Shown here one piece after another: positions 26,777-36,268 of a stretch of DNA of 64,000 nt. Position numbers and translations under genes: made by a program. The stretch's first letter is position 1. Each line of letters opens with the position of its first letter. Below the pieces are notes generated by a model, which saw nothing but the letters and a program-made list of their open reading frames with translations, ran no database searches and was not told the origin of the DNA. The DNA lies in contig CAJTPK010000015.1 of the NCBI GenBank assembly GCA_910578075.1, positions 1 to 64,000 on the forward strand, written 5' to 3'. This DNA comes from an uncultured Muribaculaceae bacterium (GTDB taxonomy: Bacteria > Bacteroidota > Bacteroidia > Bacteroidales > Muribaculaceae).

Positions 26777-29700
26777 TTAGAATGATACATTAAGACCCAC
26801 CGCAACCTGACGCATCACTGGGTAAGCATTTCCGGTCTCCGGATCAAAACCATCATAGGAGGTGAATGTGAAGAAATTTTCAAGTGAGCAATACACCCTT
26901 ACTTTCGATAGCATCGCAGCCCGACTCCATTTACGCGGTAGCGTATAGCCTATCTGGATATTACGGATCTTGATCCAATCAAGGCTCTGCAGATAAAATG
27001 TGCTTGCACGTGTATTTACCTTTTCTCCGGAGGAGGGATAAAGTCTGGGGAATGTGGCATCAGTCCGACCTTCGGTCCACCGCCCCTCCATAACCTTCTT
27101 GTTTATCATTTTTCCCTGCGCCACCGTAGTGCTCATATAGCCGGAATTCCAATAGGCCTTGGCGCCGAACGATCCATCGAACAAGATACTGAAGTCTATG
27201 CCTTTCCAGCCGGCGTCAATGCTCAGACCAAGATTCCAGTTAGGCATGGATCCTCCCGACACGATACTGCGGTCGTCCGCATCGATCACTCCGTCCCCAT
27301 TTATATCCCGATACAGGAGATCGCCCATTCCCGGAGTGCCATAGGTCTGGAATGGATTCACCTTGACGCCGTCAACTTCAGGGGCATTCTCTATCATGGC
27401 GTGCACCAGGGCAAGATCTGCCTCCGTCTGGATGATACGATCACACTCCAGTAGATAATGCGCCCCTATCGGATGACCTTCCCATATTATTGTCTGCCCT
27501 GAGATGGTGCGCCCATCCTCCCCTTTACCCTTGTATTTGGTAACGCAGTTTCGGATATAGGTAAGATTAGCATTGACTCCATAGGTAAAATCCTTAATCC
27601 TGTCCCGCCATCCGAGCGTAAGCTCAAATCCCTGGTTGGTAACCTCTGCCGCATTGACCGTAGGCACTCCACGATTACCATGAACCAATGGAGCGGGGAG
27701 CGATATCAGGATATTTTTTGTGCGCTTGTGGAAATAATCCGCGGTTCCTGTCAGACGGTTGTTGAGCAAACCGAAATCCAACCCTGCGTCCGCTACATAG
27801 GTACGCTCCCATGTAAGTGCGGAGTTTGCAAGATCCACCTGCACCATACCTGGAACCTTAACCCCGTTGAGGACATAATTCATACCCGTATTTGTATACA
27901 GCGACTGATATTCATAGTTACCCACTGCGTTATTTCCAAGCGATCCGTAGCTTACACGAATCTTGAGATTGTCGAGACCTCGGTCTGTAAGACTTTCCAT
28001 AAAAGGCTCCTGCTCCATACGCCATGCGGCTGATCCAGAAGGAAACCATCCCCAGCGTCGATCACGATGGAAGCGGCTTGAACCGTCAACGCGCAGATTT
28101 AGTTCAAGAAGATACTTGCTATCCCAATCCAGATTCACTCGACCGAAATAGCTTGTCATCGCCCATTCAGATGACGTACCGGTTGCATTGGAATCGCCAG
28201 CCGCTGCCTTCAGATCCCAAAGGCTTTCATCTATTATACCCTCCCTCGTTGCCGAGAAAGACTGGCTTCTGTAAAGTTCATGGCTCATTCCGGCCATTGC
28301 CCCGATACCCATCTTCCCTGCATGTATATCATATCTGGCTACAAGGTCATTGAAATACCGCCACGACTGGGAATTGGAATATGTGAGTTTTGATTGCGGA
28401 TTATATTTGTATATGGCAACTTCCGTCTGAGGATCCCAATAATCCACTGCCGCCGGTTTCTCTCGTCTGTTGGTATTAAGTACGTTCATTGTGTATGAGC
28501 CGGTAAGAGAAAATCCTTTGAATGGAGTTACAATGGCATAGAAACGCGGGCGCACTGAAAACGCACGCGATCCTCCCTGCAGCCTATATGTGCGTGCTAT
28601 CGGATTATTGGAACTTACAGTCTGCGCCTCCTCAAAGTTAGGAGAGGCTCCCATTCTGCCGTCAGGAAGCACGAATGTGATTCCCGGCGAGGTGTTGCTG
28701 GCCGATGAGAATATATCGTCAACGAGATCTCCTCCCGCCACTTCTCGATCAGATAAATACCCACTTGCCTGAAGACCTAAGGTTAGCCAGCGGTTCACCT
28801 TGCCATCCACCTTGATACGGGCTGAATATTTCTTGAAACCTGAGTTTATTATCACTCCCGGATTGTCAAGATATGAAAACGAACCGTACACCTTGATTTT
28901 TTCCGAGCCTCCGCTCAGGCTCACGGTGTGGGTATTGGAAACCGCGTTTCTGAATGTCATCTTGAACCAGTCGTTGTTTGGATAAAGAACAGGGTCTATC
29001 CCGGGGCGTCCTGAATTCAGCCTCCAGTCTTCTATCGTTTCCTGAGAATAGATATAGTTGGGACCATTACCGGCGTTTTCATACCCCTCATTTATAAGCT
29101 CCATGTAAGTGGCATAATCCGTAACCGGATATATATTCTGTTTCATCGACTGAAAAGACACATAACCAGTGTAGTTAACAGTCAGTTTACCCTCCTCTCC
29201 TTTTTTTGTTGTTATCAGTACAACACCATTGGCGGCACGCGATCCATAGATAGCCGCTGACGCAGCATCCTTGAGCACTGATATGCTTTCGATATCCTGT
29301 GGTGACACCGAAGTTATACCCGCCTCCATTCCGTCTATGATCACGAGCGGGCTGGCATTGTTCAGCGTGCCGGTGCCGCGGATCTTTATATCGGCGCCGT
29401 CATTTCCCGGTTGGTTGCTGCTCATTGTCACCCTCACTCCGGCTGCCTGGCCGACAAGCGCCTGGGAGATGTTGGTAACAGGACGGCTATCCTGCAGCTC
29501 CGCCACATTTATTGAGGATACGGACCCCGATAGATTCACCTTCTTCTGATGTCCGTAACCGACGACAACGACCTCATCCAATGCATTACTGCCTGCGTCA
29601 AGGATAATGCTTAATGAGGATTGCCCATCGACCGGCACCTCTCTTGTGCGATAGCCGACATAACTGACTATCAATACCCCATCTGATCCGGCGTTCAATT

Positions 29701-29890
29701 CAAATCTGCCGTCCAGGTCTGTCATCGCTCCGGTTCCGGTGCCCTTGAGCATCACGGTGGCCCCGACAAGAGGCTCATGTTCCGCATCTGTCACTATGCC
29801 TGACACCTTCATTTCCTTTGCCAATGCCGCGACATTAGCCAGAATCAAGGCTGCAATGACGGTTGCTGTTTTAATTGAGAAAGATTTCAT
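26777..29890 (-). CDS. SusC/RagA-family TonB-linked outer-membrane transporter
   Basis: 1037 residues. After the signal peptide comes a carboxypeptidase-like beta-sandwich (VSGIVTDAEHEPLVGATVML, ALDEVVVVGYG, the SusC N-terminal marker), then the plug (IRGTGTLNNASPLVIIDGMEA, SAAIYGSRAANGVVLITTKKG) and a 22-strand barrel ending in aromatic F (QVAVGLNVSF). It imports oligosaccharides using TonB energy; an exbB-exbD-tonB cluster is at 55473-57299. It is preceded by the DUF4861 gene (5 nt) and followed by susD. Confidence 0.98.
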   Translation of the reverse strand: MKSFSIKTATVIAALILANVAALAKEMKVSGIVTDAEHEPLVGATVMLKGTGTGAMTDLDGRFELNAGSDGVLIVSYVGYRTREVPVDGQSSLSIILDAGSNALDEVVVVGYGHQKKVNLSGSVSSINVAELQDSRPVTNISQALVGQAAGVRVTMSSNQPGNDGADIKIRGTGTLNNASPLVIIDGMEAGITSVSPQDIESISVLKDAASAAIYGSRAANGVVLITTKKGEEGKLTVNYTGYVSFQSMKQNIYPVTDYATYMELINEGYENAGNGPNYIYSQETIEDWRLNSGRPGIDPVLYPNNDWFKMTFRNAVSNTHTVSLSGGSEKIKVYGSFSYLDNPGVIINSGFKKYSARIKVDGKVNRWLTLGLQASGYLSDREVAGGDLVDDIFSSASNTSPGITFVLPDGRMGASPNFEEAQTVSSNNPIARTYRLQGGSRAFSVRPRFYAIVTPFKGFSLTGSYTMNVLNTNRREKPAAVDYWDPQTEVAIYKYNPQSKLTYSNSQSWRYFNDLVARYDIHAGKMGIGAMAGMSHELYRSQSFSATREGIIDESLWDLKAAAGDSNATGTSSEWAMTSYFGRVNLDWDSKYLLELNLRVDGSSRFHRDRRWGWFPSGSAAWRMEQEPFMESLTDRGLDNLKIRVSYGSLGNNAVGNYEYQSLYTNTGMNYVLNGVKVPGMVQVDLANSALTWERTYVADAGLDFGLLNNRLTGTADYFHKRTKNILISLPAPLVHGNRGVPTVNAAEVTNQGFELTLGWRDRIKDFTYGVNANLTYIRNCVTKYKGKGEDGRTISGQTIIWEGHPIGAHYLLECDRIIQTEADLALVHAMIENAPEVDGVKVNPFQTYGTPGMGDLLYRDINGDGVIDADDRSIVSGGSMPNWNLGLSIDAGWKGIDFSILFDGSFGAKAYWNSGYMSTTVAQGKMINKKVMEGRWTEGRTDATFPRLYPSSGEKVNTRASTFYLQSLDWIKIRNIQIGYTLPRKWSRAAMLSKVRVYCSLENFFTFTSYDGFDPETGNAYPVMRQVAVGLNVSF

Positions 29891-29895
29891 GATAG

Positions 29896-31056
29896 TTATT
29901 TTTGGTTAACATTACTTTTGAATTTGTCCAGATAGTCTTTCCACCACCCGAAACCATTGCCCTCGGCTTTATCCCAGCTGAAACCCCAGTAATATATGAA
30001 GTGTTCTCCGGGTGATAGCCTCATTTGCAACATGGCATGGCCACACATCTTTACCTCCCGGCATGGTGATTTCGGAATCACGATTCCGAGCTGCGCTTTC
30101 CCGTTGGAACGGCCCTGCGTTGGGTCGGCATACGCCAAAATGCCGTTCTCCTCATCCGAATATACAGGATGCTCATCGCGCAACGGGAAACCCGCCACAA
30201 TATCCACCGGCTCAGCGAGTCCTTCATACCAGACTTCACATCGGTTGAGATAAGAGCCCGAATCCAGTGAGATAAGACGGTATTCAGTGATGCCTGACTT
30301 CCCTCCGATTTCACATGGAGTGTAATCAAGCCTTGCTGTAAATCTCAATGGTCCGTTATCAAGGATCTCTACATTCTTATAGCACCATGGGTATATGATG
30401 GAATCCCCTATTGACACCGCAGCGGCCCCAGCTCCCAAAGTCGGACCAACCGCATAGCAATCCATGCCGAGTCCGTGATCCTTATGATATGAAAACGAGT
30501 TGGCGAAACGCTTGGCAAGTTTCGGATCTATAGTCTTGAGTGAATCGACCTTGGCCTTGTTAAGCTCACTTGTCTGAGCTGAATAAAGCCTCTCAAGTAT
30601 CAATTCCGCGGTGGGATGCTTGAAAAATATATCATACCCGAATGCCTTTTCTCCTTTGGCTTGGGTAGCAGGTCCGTAGACACGAAAGCCCACTTTCTCA
30701 TTCTCCCATGCGAGATCATCAGCCCGCTTTGGATATACCTGACCATAGACAGTAGGGGGATATCTGCGCAACGTGTCGGAAGAATGAACCGAGAAGGGCT
30801 GTTTTCCATTATTTCCATCGCCATCCGATTCTTCGTCTATCCGGAATATCAATTTCCCATCATAGGTCAGTTGAGAAGGAATCTCTTCCCCTTTGATATC
30901 TGTCACATAAAAATACTCACTTCCAAGCTCCGCCCTCAAACGCTCGGATTCTAATTCTATAATCCGATGGTTTTCCGCATACGACGATACACTCCCTGTA
31001 AATAGAGACGAGATCAGAAATGACCGGATGATGTGCATATGGATGTCGGTGTTCAT
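29896..31056 (-). CDS. DUF4861 family secreted protein
   Basis: A 386-residue protein with a signal peptide ending near SVSSYAEN. The body has DUF4861-like features: YPPTVYGQVYPKRADDLAWE, AFGYDIFFKHPTAELILERL, SYHKDHGLGMDCYAVGPTLG and the C-terminal FIYYWGFSWDKAE. DUF4861 proteins recur in Bacteroidetes utilization loci for uronic-acid-rich glycans, but I know no settled reaction for this one. It is the first gene of the minus-strand operon (promoter at 31105-31134) and is followed 5 nt later by susC. MHIIRS at 31038 is an alternative start. Confidence 0.82.
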   Translation of the reverse strand: MNTDIHMHIIRSFLISSLFTGSVSSYAENHRIIELESERLRAELGSEYFYVTDIKGEEIPSQLTYDGKLIFRIDEESDGDGNNGKQPFSVHSSDTLRRYPPTVYGQVYPKRADDLAWENEKVGFRVYGPATQAKGEKAFGYDIFFKHPTAELILERLYSAQTSELNKAKVDSLKTIDPKLAKRFANSFSYHKDHGLGMDCYAVGPTLGAGAAAVSIGDSIIYPWCYKNVEILDNGPLRFTARLDYTPCEIGGKSGITEYRLISLDSGSYLNRCEVWYEGLAEPVDIVAGFPLRDEHPVYSDEENGILAYADPTQGRSNGKAQLGIVIPKSPCREVKMCGHAMLQMRLSPGEHFIYYWGFSWDKAEGNGFGWWKDYLDKFKSNVNQK

Positions 31057-31104
31057 GTCTGCTATAGTTTTATGGATTCAATTTGTGAATGAAACTGAAC
31101 ACCG

Positions 31105-31134
31105 CAAAATTAATAAAGTCCGCCCCCGCGGAAA
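31105..31134 (-). promoter_or_regulatory. Minus-strand promoter of the SusC/D utilization operon
   Basis: TAATTTTG on the minus strand (31112-31105) matches TAnnTTTG; a TTTC-type -33 box (31134-31131) lies 18 nt away. The start codon of the DUF4861 gene is about 49 nt downstream. The intergenic stretch 31057-31303 shows no gene. Confidence 0.5.
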
Positions 31135-31303
31135 AGCATTCCTGCCCGTTTATTGTCCCAGTTCATTGTATCGCACACATATCGCTACAAAATACTATTC
31201 TACAAATGGTTAAGAATTTGAAACACGGAGTTTCATAATAATTTGAAACTCTATCGGCATATCGTTTCAGCGTTTTTCATGGTATTTGTCAGGATCACGG
31301 ATG

Positions 31304-34030
31304 CTACTTTGTCCCTTTGAGATACTCGGATGGCGTGACACCTGTGATTGTTTTGAAATGCCGGAAGAAACTTGTACGCGATGAGAAACCGCACTTGAGA
31401 GCCATCGCGGAAAGGGTGTAGCGGCTGCAGTCCTCTTCCTTTGTCATGCGCTTGAATTCCTCGACCCGATATGTATTCACATAGTTGTAATAACCCTCCG
31501 TGAGATATTGGTTGAAGAGATAAGACAGTGCGAACGAGGATGCCCCCGACAGCTCCGCAAGATCAGCAATCTTGAGATCAGGGTTAAGATACGGCTTTTT
31601 TTCCCGCATTATATTATCCAGGTTTTTCAAAATCTTACGAGCCTCCGCATCGGGAAGTTTGTTTTTCTCATACGACGCTGCTCTTTTAACCTCTACCCGT
31701 GTCTTTTTGCTCCTAAGCATCAGAAAATACACCAACGCGCAAATCGCCAACCCGGCAATAACGATCCCCGCCACCACCCAAGTATTCCCGGATGACACCA
31801 CTATATCAATTGCTGTTTCAGTATCCGGATATCCGGCACGTCTTACCCGAAGCATGCTACTCCCTGAGGGTAATCTGTCATAATGTATCTTCCCCTCTCC
31901 ATTTATTCTTTGCCACCCTTTGTCTACACCATCCAGTCTATATTCGAATTGAGTGTATTCCGGATTCCCATATGAGAAATCCGACACAGTCACTGTCAAT
32001 CCACCATCCGGAGAGGATAGTTTCAGTTTCTTACCTTCATCACCATGCTCTATACGCGGAGAAACATCCACACCTCCTGATGCAACTTCGGTAAGATTCA
32101 CACGACGGCGGTCTGTCGATGCCAATTTACTTGCCTCCGAAGAATCAAATCTCACAAGTCCTGAGAAATTTCCCATCCACACATCCCCGTCATTGTTGGC
32201 AACCGGCTTACAATATGTAAAAACCGGATCCGGCAAGCCTTCGTTAAGCGAATAATATCTGAAGTTTTCTTTACCATCATAACCTACAAGACCAAGATTT
32301 GTACCAAACAACACCTCCCCGTTTCCAGTTCCGGTGATGAATGTGACATAAGGATCCACACCCTCTCCCAAAGCCAGACGTTCGAATTTCGTCATCTCAA
32401 GATTTGTGCGTATCACCCTTCCCCTTTCCGGCGCGAAATACAAATTATGCCTATCATCTTCATAGACATCCCTTATCTTTGTATCACGCATCATGTTTCT
32501 CGGAAAATTCTCTGTTTTTATCTTCCCTCCATCAAAACGCGCCAAGCCTCCCTCACTGCATATCCAACCCCGTCCTCTGCTGTCGAAATAGATATCATAT
32601 ACGCTCCCTTTGGGTAACGCGGAGTTGTCCGGACCATAATGCATCCATGTTCCGTCTTGACGCAGACTGAACACCCCGCGGGAAGTTGCGAACCAGAGAT
32701 CACCCTTGCGGTCTCCGGTTATGTCAAAACACGAACTCCCACGCTTTATCCCGCTTGACTGTTCAATCGGAGTGATCACATTCTTAAGCGGATCAAACAC
32801 ATAAACTCCTCCTCGGTAAGTTCCTATATAATATAATCCTTTATGCTTGTATATCGAAAATACAATATTAGAAGCCAGCGTCGGCTTACTGAATTTTTTT
32901 ACTGATCGCGACCGTTCATCAATATGATATAGGCCATTAAGCGTGCCTATCAATTTAAAACCGTCCTCAACGGCTATGGCACGCACCTCCTGTCCGGACA
33001 GTTCCGACAGGCATGTAGACTCATAGAGATGAAATACAGGGGTTGTCAACGGAGTATAATCCACTCCTGCCTGAAAATGTCCCACCCAGAGAATTCCACG
33101 TCGATCCACAAGCGAATAATACACTGCATTCGATCGCAAACCACTGTTGATAGTATTGTAATGTTTATCAATTTTCCCGGTGGCAAGAGAATATATGAAA
33201 ATTCCCTCGCAATCGGATGCCACAACCAGCTTCTTGTCAGGTGTCACACTTACCGACGTGATTATGTCATTACCGAAATGAAGAGGTGACAAATACTCCA
33301 TAGCCTTCACGTCAAACGGCATGATCCCGTTACCTTTTGTGGCTATATACAAAATATTTCCCACCTTCTCCATCGACCAGAATGTCTTGCTGCGTTTATT
33401 TCTGAATAATTCTGTTTTTCCCGTTGCCGGATCATACCGACATACACCTGATAATGTAACTGCCCACACCTTCTTCTCTGCACGATCATAACTTATACCT
33501 CTCACCATATTGGAGCTCGACATTGCGTCTTTACCGAACAGAACTCTTTTTAGCGTATTGTTTTTCGTATCATATCCGTATAACCCATACTTTGTTCCTA
33601 TCCATAGATAACCGCCCTCCGCAGAAGCAAGCGAACACACCGGAGAATCTATCGATTCCGGCAACACTGCCTCAAGAATCACGCCATCACGGGGAACAAC
33701 AAACAACCCTTGCTGAGTGCCGACATACACTTTCCCGCCAACATCCAGCACAACATTTATCCGGCAGTGATCCGAAACTCCTTTTGGGAAATGATATGAC
33801 CTGACACGATTGCCGTCAAACCGATCCAGACCCATCTTTGTCCCGATCCACACATATCCTGCAGAATCTGGATATATCACATTTACGAGAGCGTCACGCA
33901 AACCGTCAGAAGGCAATATTGATCGAAACTGTAGACCACCATCAGACAGCCGACAATAGGCCGGTGACTGTAGAAACAGAAATGTCATGAGCAATCCCAG
34001 AAACACAAAAACTCCTCGATATCGTCTCAT
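31304..34030 (-). CDS. Membrane-spanning propeller sensor with AraC-type DNA-binding domain
   Basis: A 908-residue regulator. A signal-anchor precedes about 14 Reg_prop blades (for example GYVWIGTKMGLDRFDG, YLWIGTKYGLYGYD, DVWMGNFSGLVRFD), i.e. two seven-bladed propellers. A Y_Y_Y domain (FEYRLDGVDKGWQRI), one membrane helix (TWVVAGIVIAGLAICALVYF) and a C-terminal AraC/XylS helix-turn-helix (ALKCGFSSRTSFFRHFKTIT) follow. Hybrid two-component systems have kinase and receiver domains between sensor and HTH; here none are visible, so the periplasmic sensor appears wired directly to the DNA-binding domain, as in SusR-type regulators. It lies next to the SusC/D operon and probably controls it in response to a released oligosaccharide. 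Confidence 0.92.
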   Translation of the reverse strand: MRRYRGVFVFLGLLMTFLFLQSPAYCRLSDGGLQFRSILPSDGLRDALVNVIYPDSAGYVWIGTKMGLDRFDGNRVRSYHFPKGVSDHCRINVVLDVGGKVYVGTQQGLFVVPRDGVILEAVLPESIDSPVCSLASAEGGYLWIGTKYGLYGYDTKNNTLKRVLFGKDAMSSSNMVRGISYDRAEKKVWAVTLSGVCRYDPATGKTELFRNKRSKTFWSMEKVGNILYIATKGNGIMPFDVKAMEYLSPLHFGNDIITSVSVTPDKKLVVASDCEGIFIYSLATGKIDKHYNTINSGLRSNAVYYSLVDRRGILWVGHFQAGVDYTPLTTPVFHLYESTCLSELSGQEVRAIAVEDGFKLIGTLNGLYHIDERSRSVKKFSKPTLASNIVFSIYKHKGLYYIGTYRGGVYVFDPLKNVITPIEQSSGIKRGSSCFDITGDRKGDLWFATSRGVFSLRQDGTWMHYGPDNSALPKGSVYDIYFDSRGRGWICSEGGLARFDGGKIKTENFPRNMMRDTKIRDVYEDDRHNLYFAPERGRVIRTNLEMTKFERLALGEGVDPYVTFITGTGNGEVLFGTNLGLVGYDGKENFRYYSLNEGLPDPVFTYCKPVANNDGDVWMGNFSGLVRFDSSEASKLASTDRRRVNLTEVASGGVDVSPRIEHGDEGKKLKLSSPDGGLTVTVSDFSYGNPEYTQFEYRLDGVDKGWQRINGEGKIHYDRLPSGSSMLRVRRAGYPDTETAIDIVVSSGNTWVVAGIVIAGLAICALVYFLMLRSKKTRVEVKRAASYEKNKLPDAEARKILKNLDNIMREKKPYLNPDLKIADLAELSGASSFALSYLFNQYLTEGYYNYVNTYRVEEFKRMTKEEDCSRYTLSAMALKCGFSSRTSFFRHFKTITGVTPSEYLKGTK

Positions 34031-34338
34031 CTTAAAAATAATTAGAGTGTGTTCATAAAATATATCAGGTCAAAAGGTCGCACCGATGACAATCAATTCA
34101 AGATGCCCTCGAAAACGGACTCTTAAAAGAAGACCCACGAAGATAGTAAATATTTTTTACCTGCACCTACAACCTATGCCATAAAATCACGCTCAAGACA
34201 TATTAATTCACGCCAAGAGCCTTATTCATTAAAAAATCAGCTTAAGGTCAGCTTAAGGCAACAGTATTTATTTTTCTTTATTTTGAACCTACGTTTGAAC
34301 CTACGCCACGTTTTTTCTTTATTTTTTAGGACGATAAT
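34031..34338. other. Intergenic region with two short tandem duplications
   Basis: No gene is visible. It holds a perfect 11-bp tandem duplication (TCAGCTTAAGG at 34237 and 34248) and, 23 bp on, a perfect 12-bp tandem duplication (TTTGAACCTACG at 34282 and 34294). No TAnnTTTG box for the regulator gene could be recognised on the minus strand. Confidence 0.7.
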
Positions 34339-34369
34339 TTTGCAGTTTAAAAAAAATAATATAACTTTG
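34339..34369 (+). promoter_or_regulatory. Promoter of tRNA-Pro
   Basis: TTTG at 34339-34342, a 19-nt spacer and TAACTTTG at 34362-34369. The 15-nt stretch TAACTTTGCACTCGC is identical to that before tRNA-Asp. Confidence 0.85.
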
Positions 34370-34418
34370 CACTCGCTTAAGACAAGGAAGCGATTCCAAC
34401 ATCTTGATGCAAATCTTT

Positions 34419-34493
34419 CGGGGTGTAGCTCAGTAGGTTTAGAGTACGCGTCTGGGGGGCGTGAGGTCGCAAGTTCGAATCTTGTCACCCCGA
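34419..34493 (+). tRNA. tRNA-Pro (GGG)
   Basis: Cloverleaf: acceptor CGGGGTG (34419-34425) with CACCCCG (34486-34492), discriminator A. The D stem is GCTC/GAGT and the anticodon loop CTGGGGG has GGG at 34454-34456. The T loop TTCGAAT is flanked by GCAAG/CTTGT. The 3' CCA is not encoded. Reads CCC and CCU codons. Confidence 0.95.
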
Positions 34494-34501
34494 CTGATTA
34501 A

Positions 34502-34540
34502 AAGCCGGCAGTTCAAGCAACTGCCGGCTTCTTTTTTTTT
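34502..34540 (+). terminator. Terminator of tRNA-Pro
   Basis: A perfect 12-bp stem (AAGCCGGCAGTT/AACTGCCGGCTT) with loop CAAGC is followed by nine T residues. Confidence 0.95.
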
Positions 34541-34855
34541 AAACCACTTTATCCTTCACTACCCAATTCTTTCGGATCAACATAAGATCCATCCAAAAAA
34601 CCGTGCTCAATTCCGTGCACATAAAATTTCAAAGATTCCTACGATTTTTCAGACAGTAGATTTTTCTTGCGTACACAAATTTGCGGTCCAAATCAAAACT
34701 CACCTATCCAACAACAAAAAATCTAAAAAAAATCCACCCCTTGTGCAAAATTATATAATATTCTGAATAAATGCATCTTGCGCCCATAAACAGAGTCTCC
34801 TCGGTAAAGAAAAACTAAAAAATTTAATTTTTTCTTGAATTTTTTCGTCAAAATA
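34541..34855. other. A/T-rich spacer between the tRNA genes
   Basis: About 315 bp of A/T-rich sequence with no convincing reading frame, RNA fold or repeat. Confidence 0.6.
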
Positions 34856-34887
34856 TTTGGTGGAATAAAAAAATGGTTGTAACTTTG
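34856..34887 (+). promoter_or_regulatory. Promoter of tRNA-Asp
   Basis: TTTG at 34856-34859, a 20-nt spacer and TAACTTTG at 34880-34887, followed by CACTCGC as in the tRNA-Pro promoter. Confidence 0.87.
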
Positions 34888-34935
34888 CACTCGCAAACGG
34901 GAAACAACAACCCCGAGATGCTAAAATACTCAAAT

Positions 34936-35009
34936 GGTGCGGTAGTTCAGCTGGTTAGAATACATGCCTGTCACGCATGGGGTCGCGGGTTCGAGTCCCG
35001 TCCGCACCG
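34936..35009 (+). tRNA. tRNA-Asp (GTC)
   Basis: Acceptor GGTGCGG (34936-34942) pairs with CCGCACC (35002-35008), discriminator G. Anticodon stem CATGC/GCATG encloses CTGTCAC with GTC at 34970-34972. The T loop TTCGAGT lies in a GCGGG/CCCGT stem. CCA is not encoded. Confidence 0.96.
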
Positions 35010-35022
35010 CTGAGGAGAGAGG

Positions 35023-35063
35023 AAGAGCAGCAGCGTAAACTTAGGTTTCCTGCTGCTCTTTTT
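35023..35063 (+). terminator. Terminator of tRNA-Asp
   Basis: An 11-bp stem (AAGAGCAGCAG/CTGCTGCTCTT) with a 16-nt loop is followed by a short T-run. Confidence 0.8.
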
Positions 35064-35098
35064 CGCATATATATCCCACTACCTTAATTTACCGGATT

Positions 35099-35530
35099 AT
35101 GACAATTACCATTATAAACGGACCAAACCTGAATCTTCTCGGACGCAGAAAGCCGGAGATATACGGTTCGGAGGAATTCTCCGAGACGCTCCGGAAAATC
35201 CGCGATAAATTTCCGGATACAGACATACGCTATTTCCAATCCAATTCGGAAGGAGAGATCATTGATCTGATCCAACGGGAAAACACCGACCTTTCCGTGC
35301 TCGGGATTGTGCTCAATCCCGGTGCATACGCTCATTACTCATATGCGATAGCGGATGCAGTGGCTGATTCCGCAATACCCGTTGTGGAGGTGCATATCTC
35401 CAACATCCACGCACGCGAAGCATTCAGGGCAACCTCCGTCACGGCAAGAGCTGCAGAGGCGGTGATAACCGGTTGCGGTCGCAAAGGATACGAAATGGCG
35501 ATTGACTACATCAGAAAATCCGAGATCTAA
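35099..35530 (+). CDS. aroQ: Type II 3-dehydroquinate dehydratase
   Basis: A 143-residue shikimate-pathway enzyme that dehydrates 3-dehydroquinate to 3-dehydroshikimate. Type II signatures are present: IINGPNLNLLGRRKPEIYG (flexible-lid Arg and catalytic Tyr), SNSEGEIIDLIQ, LNPGAYAHYSYAIADAV, PVVEVHISNIHAREAFR. The next gene starts 2 nt after its stop, forming a short operon. Confidence 0.97.
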   Translation: MTITIINGPNLNLLGRRKPEIYGSEEFSETLRKIRDKFPDTDIRYFQSNSEGEIIDLIQRENTDLSVLGIVLNPGAYAHYSYAIADAVADSAIPVVEVHISNIHAREAFRATSVTARAAEAVITGCGRKGYEMAIDYIRKSEI

Positions 35531-35532
35531 GA

Positions 35533-36180
35533 ATGAACAGCGCTATCCGTGAATACGTAGAACGCCACTCCTCCCCGCAACCGGAATATCTCGACCGAAT
35601 CGAAAGGGAAACAAATCTGCGGCTTGTAAACGGCAGAATGTGCTCCGGACATCTCCAGGGACGCCTCCTGAAGATGCTCGTCAGCATGATTAAGCCTGAC
35701 AGAGTTCTTGAATTAGGAACATTCTCCGGCTTTTCAGCCCTCTGCATAGCCGAAGCCCTTGGCCCGGATGCAACCCTCGACACAATTGAAATCGATGACG
35801 AACTCGAGGACTTCATACGCGACAACCTCGCCTCATCACACTGCGGGGCTAAAGTGCGGCTGCACATAGGAAGCGCTGAAGAGCTCCTACCCGGCTGGCA
35901 AGCCGACTCATTCGACCTCATCTTCATTGACGCCGACAAACGCCGTTATTGCAAGGATTTCGAGCTGTGCCTACCCTTGCTCAAAAAAGGGGGATACATA
36001 ATCGCCGACAACACCCTGTGGGACGGACATGTCGTAGATCCGTCAAAATCCCGCGATCCCCAGACGCGAGGAATTATGGAATTCAACGAAATGCTCCGGT
36101 CAAGAACAGATCTGGAGACAGTCATAATCCCTCTGCGCGATGGGCTGACCCTTATACGCAAAACCGGAATACCGTCATAA
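35533..36180 (+). CDS. Class I SAM-dependent O-methyltransferase (family 3, YrrM/TrmR-like)
   Basis: A 215-residue Rossmann methyltransferase. SAM motif I is VLELGTFSGFSALCIAEAL, the ribose-binding acid lies in LDTIEIDDEL, and FDLIFIDADKRRYCKDFE is the metal/catalytic region of COMT-like enzymes; GGYIIADNTLWDGHV follows. In some bacteria this family modifies the wobble uridine of tRNA (TrmR). The substrate here is not known. Cotranscribed with aroQ. Confidence 0.9.
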   Translation: MNSAIREYVERHSSPQPEYLDRIERETNLRLVNGRMCSGHLQGRLLKMLVSMIKPDRVLELGTFSGFSALCIAEALGPDATLDTIEIDDELEDFIRDNLASSHCGAKVRLHIGSAEELLPGWQADSFDLIFIDADKRRYCKDFELCLPLLKKGGYIIADNTLWDGHVVDPSKSRDPQTRGIMEFNEMLRSRTDLETVIIPLRDGLTLIRKTGIPS

Positions 36181-36268
36181 ACGATTTTCAACCGTCACAC
36201 GTTCTATAAATACCGATTGCATTCAATACCGGCAATCGGCAATAGATGATAAAATAAATTCAATTAAT

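Noticed and set aside
34237..34501. Short reading frames around tRNA-Pro
   Set aside because: They run through the tRNA gene and the tandem duplications and have no family features.
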